From Sphingomonadales bacterium UBA658 (GTDB taxonomy: Bacteria > Pseudomonadota > Alphaproteobacteria > Sphingomonadales > Sphingomonadaceae): a stretch of 5,114 nucleotides of DNA. The notes below the pieces were generated by a model. It did no database searches and was not told the origin of the DNA. It saw only the letters and a list, made by a program, of their open reading frames with translations. Where the stretch lies: positions 1-5,114 of the forward strand of contig DBOA01000012.1 in assembly GCA_002299195.1 (NCBI GenBank), given 5' to 3'. Positions 4,894-5,114 of this stretch are shown piece after piece (positions within the stretch are counted from its first letter, which is position 1; each line of letters starts with the position of its first letter). A program made the translations under genes and the position numbers.

Positions 4894-5114
4894 TCAGCCA
4901 ATGCGGATCGATGCCCATAAGGGCAGATGGTCCGACGCCTGTTTGGACAGCGGCGAAATATGGCTGTCCGCCGCGGTGACTTTCACGTCGTGGCTAACGA
5001 TGATGCGGTCCAATCGCGCAACGGGGCGGGAAGTGTGAAAGCTTTTGGGCGTTTGCACCAACCGGTGATGATGGAATGCAAGTTCGTTCAGTGCGCCGCT
5101 GTCCGACCATTGGT
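4894..5114 (-). CDS. Endonuclease/exonuclease/phosphatase family protein, C-terminal part (cut by window edge)
   Basis: The last 72 residues of an EEP-superfamily hydrolase (metal-dependent phosphodiesterase or nuclease fold). The diagnostic signals are LDRIIVS, matching the family LDRIxxS/D strand, and SDHLPLWASI near the end, where the Asp-His pair of SDH is the conserved catalytic and metal-binding motif. The stop is TGA at 4896-4894 (minus strand). Substrate cannot be told from this part: EEP members include DNA repair nucleases, phospholipases and RNA or phosphate ester hydrolases. It lies in the same direction as glnK, but 172 bp and a dedicated nitrogen promoter separate them, so it is probably not a nitrogen gene. 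Confidence 0.85.
   Translation of the reverse strand, partial: QWSDSGALNELAFHHHRLVQTPKSFHTSRPVARLDRIIVSHDVKVTAADSHISPLSKQASDHLPLWASIRIG

Overview
The window (about 58% GC by eye) looks like an alphaproteobacterial chromosome, most likely a sphingomonad (Sphingomonadales). The evidence is the family flavour of the proteins, GANTC (CcrM-type) sites, and a bactofilin and M23 peptidase pair with alphaproteobacterial features. The lineage is an inference; no rRNA or tRNA is present to anchor it. There are six protein genes, two of them cut by the window edges, and no CRISPR array or intact transposon.

Left part (1-2276): the 5' end of proA (proline biosynthesis) reads leftward. It is separated by a regulatory-looking gap from a rightward two-gene unit for cell-envelope shape. 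The first gene is a membrane-anchored M23 (LytM-type) peptidoglycan endopeptidase and the second is a bactofilin whose start lies 59 bp inside the first. The gap and the first codons' surroundings hold six GANTC sites within 155 bp, a DnaA-box-like 9-mer and several dyads, which suggests cell-cycle control.

Middle (2277-2887): a 611-bp stretch with no credible protein gene but strong structure. It holds three copies of TTTCCTACA, a long nested imperfect inverted repeat (2347-2609) that could fold as a large RNA or be a decayed palindromic element, and, on the minus strand just after amtB, a compact three-hairpin module. That module ends in an intrinsic terminator and carries the exact motif CCTCCTCCC. 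It is a good candidate for a small regulatory RNA made from, or overlapping, the amtB 3' UTR.

Right part (2888-5114): a minus-strand nitrogen operon, glnK/glnB-type PII followed 31 bp later by amtB. It is headed by a consensus sigma-54 promoter, with NtrC-like TGC-N11-GCA sites centred near -140, -111 (one mismatch) and -56, and a sigma-70-like promoter whose -10 lies inside the proximal site. The 3' end of an endonuclease/exonuclease/phosphatase-family gene enters from the right edge, its stop codon touching the distal NtrC site.

Taken together, nitrogen limitation would activate PII and AmtB through NtrC and sigma-54, and the same transcript could deliver the putative CCUCC-type small RNA. 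That link is the most interesting idea in the window and is an inference from sequence only.
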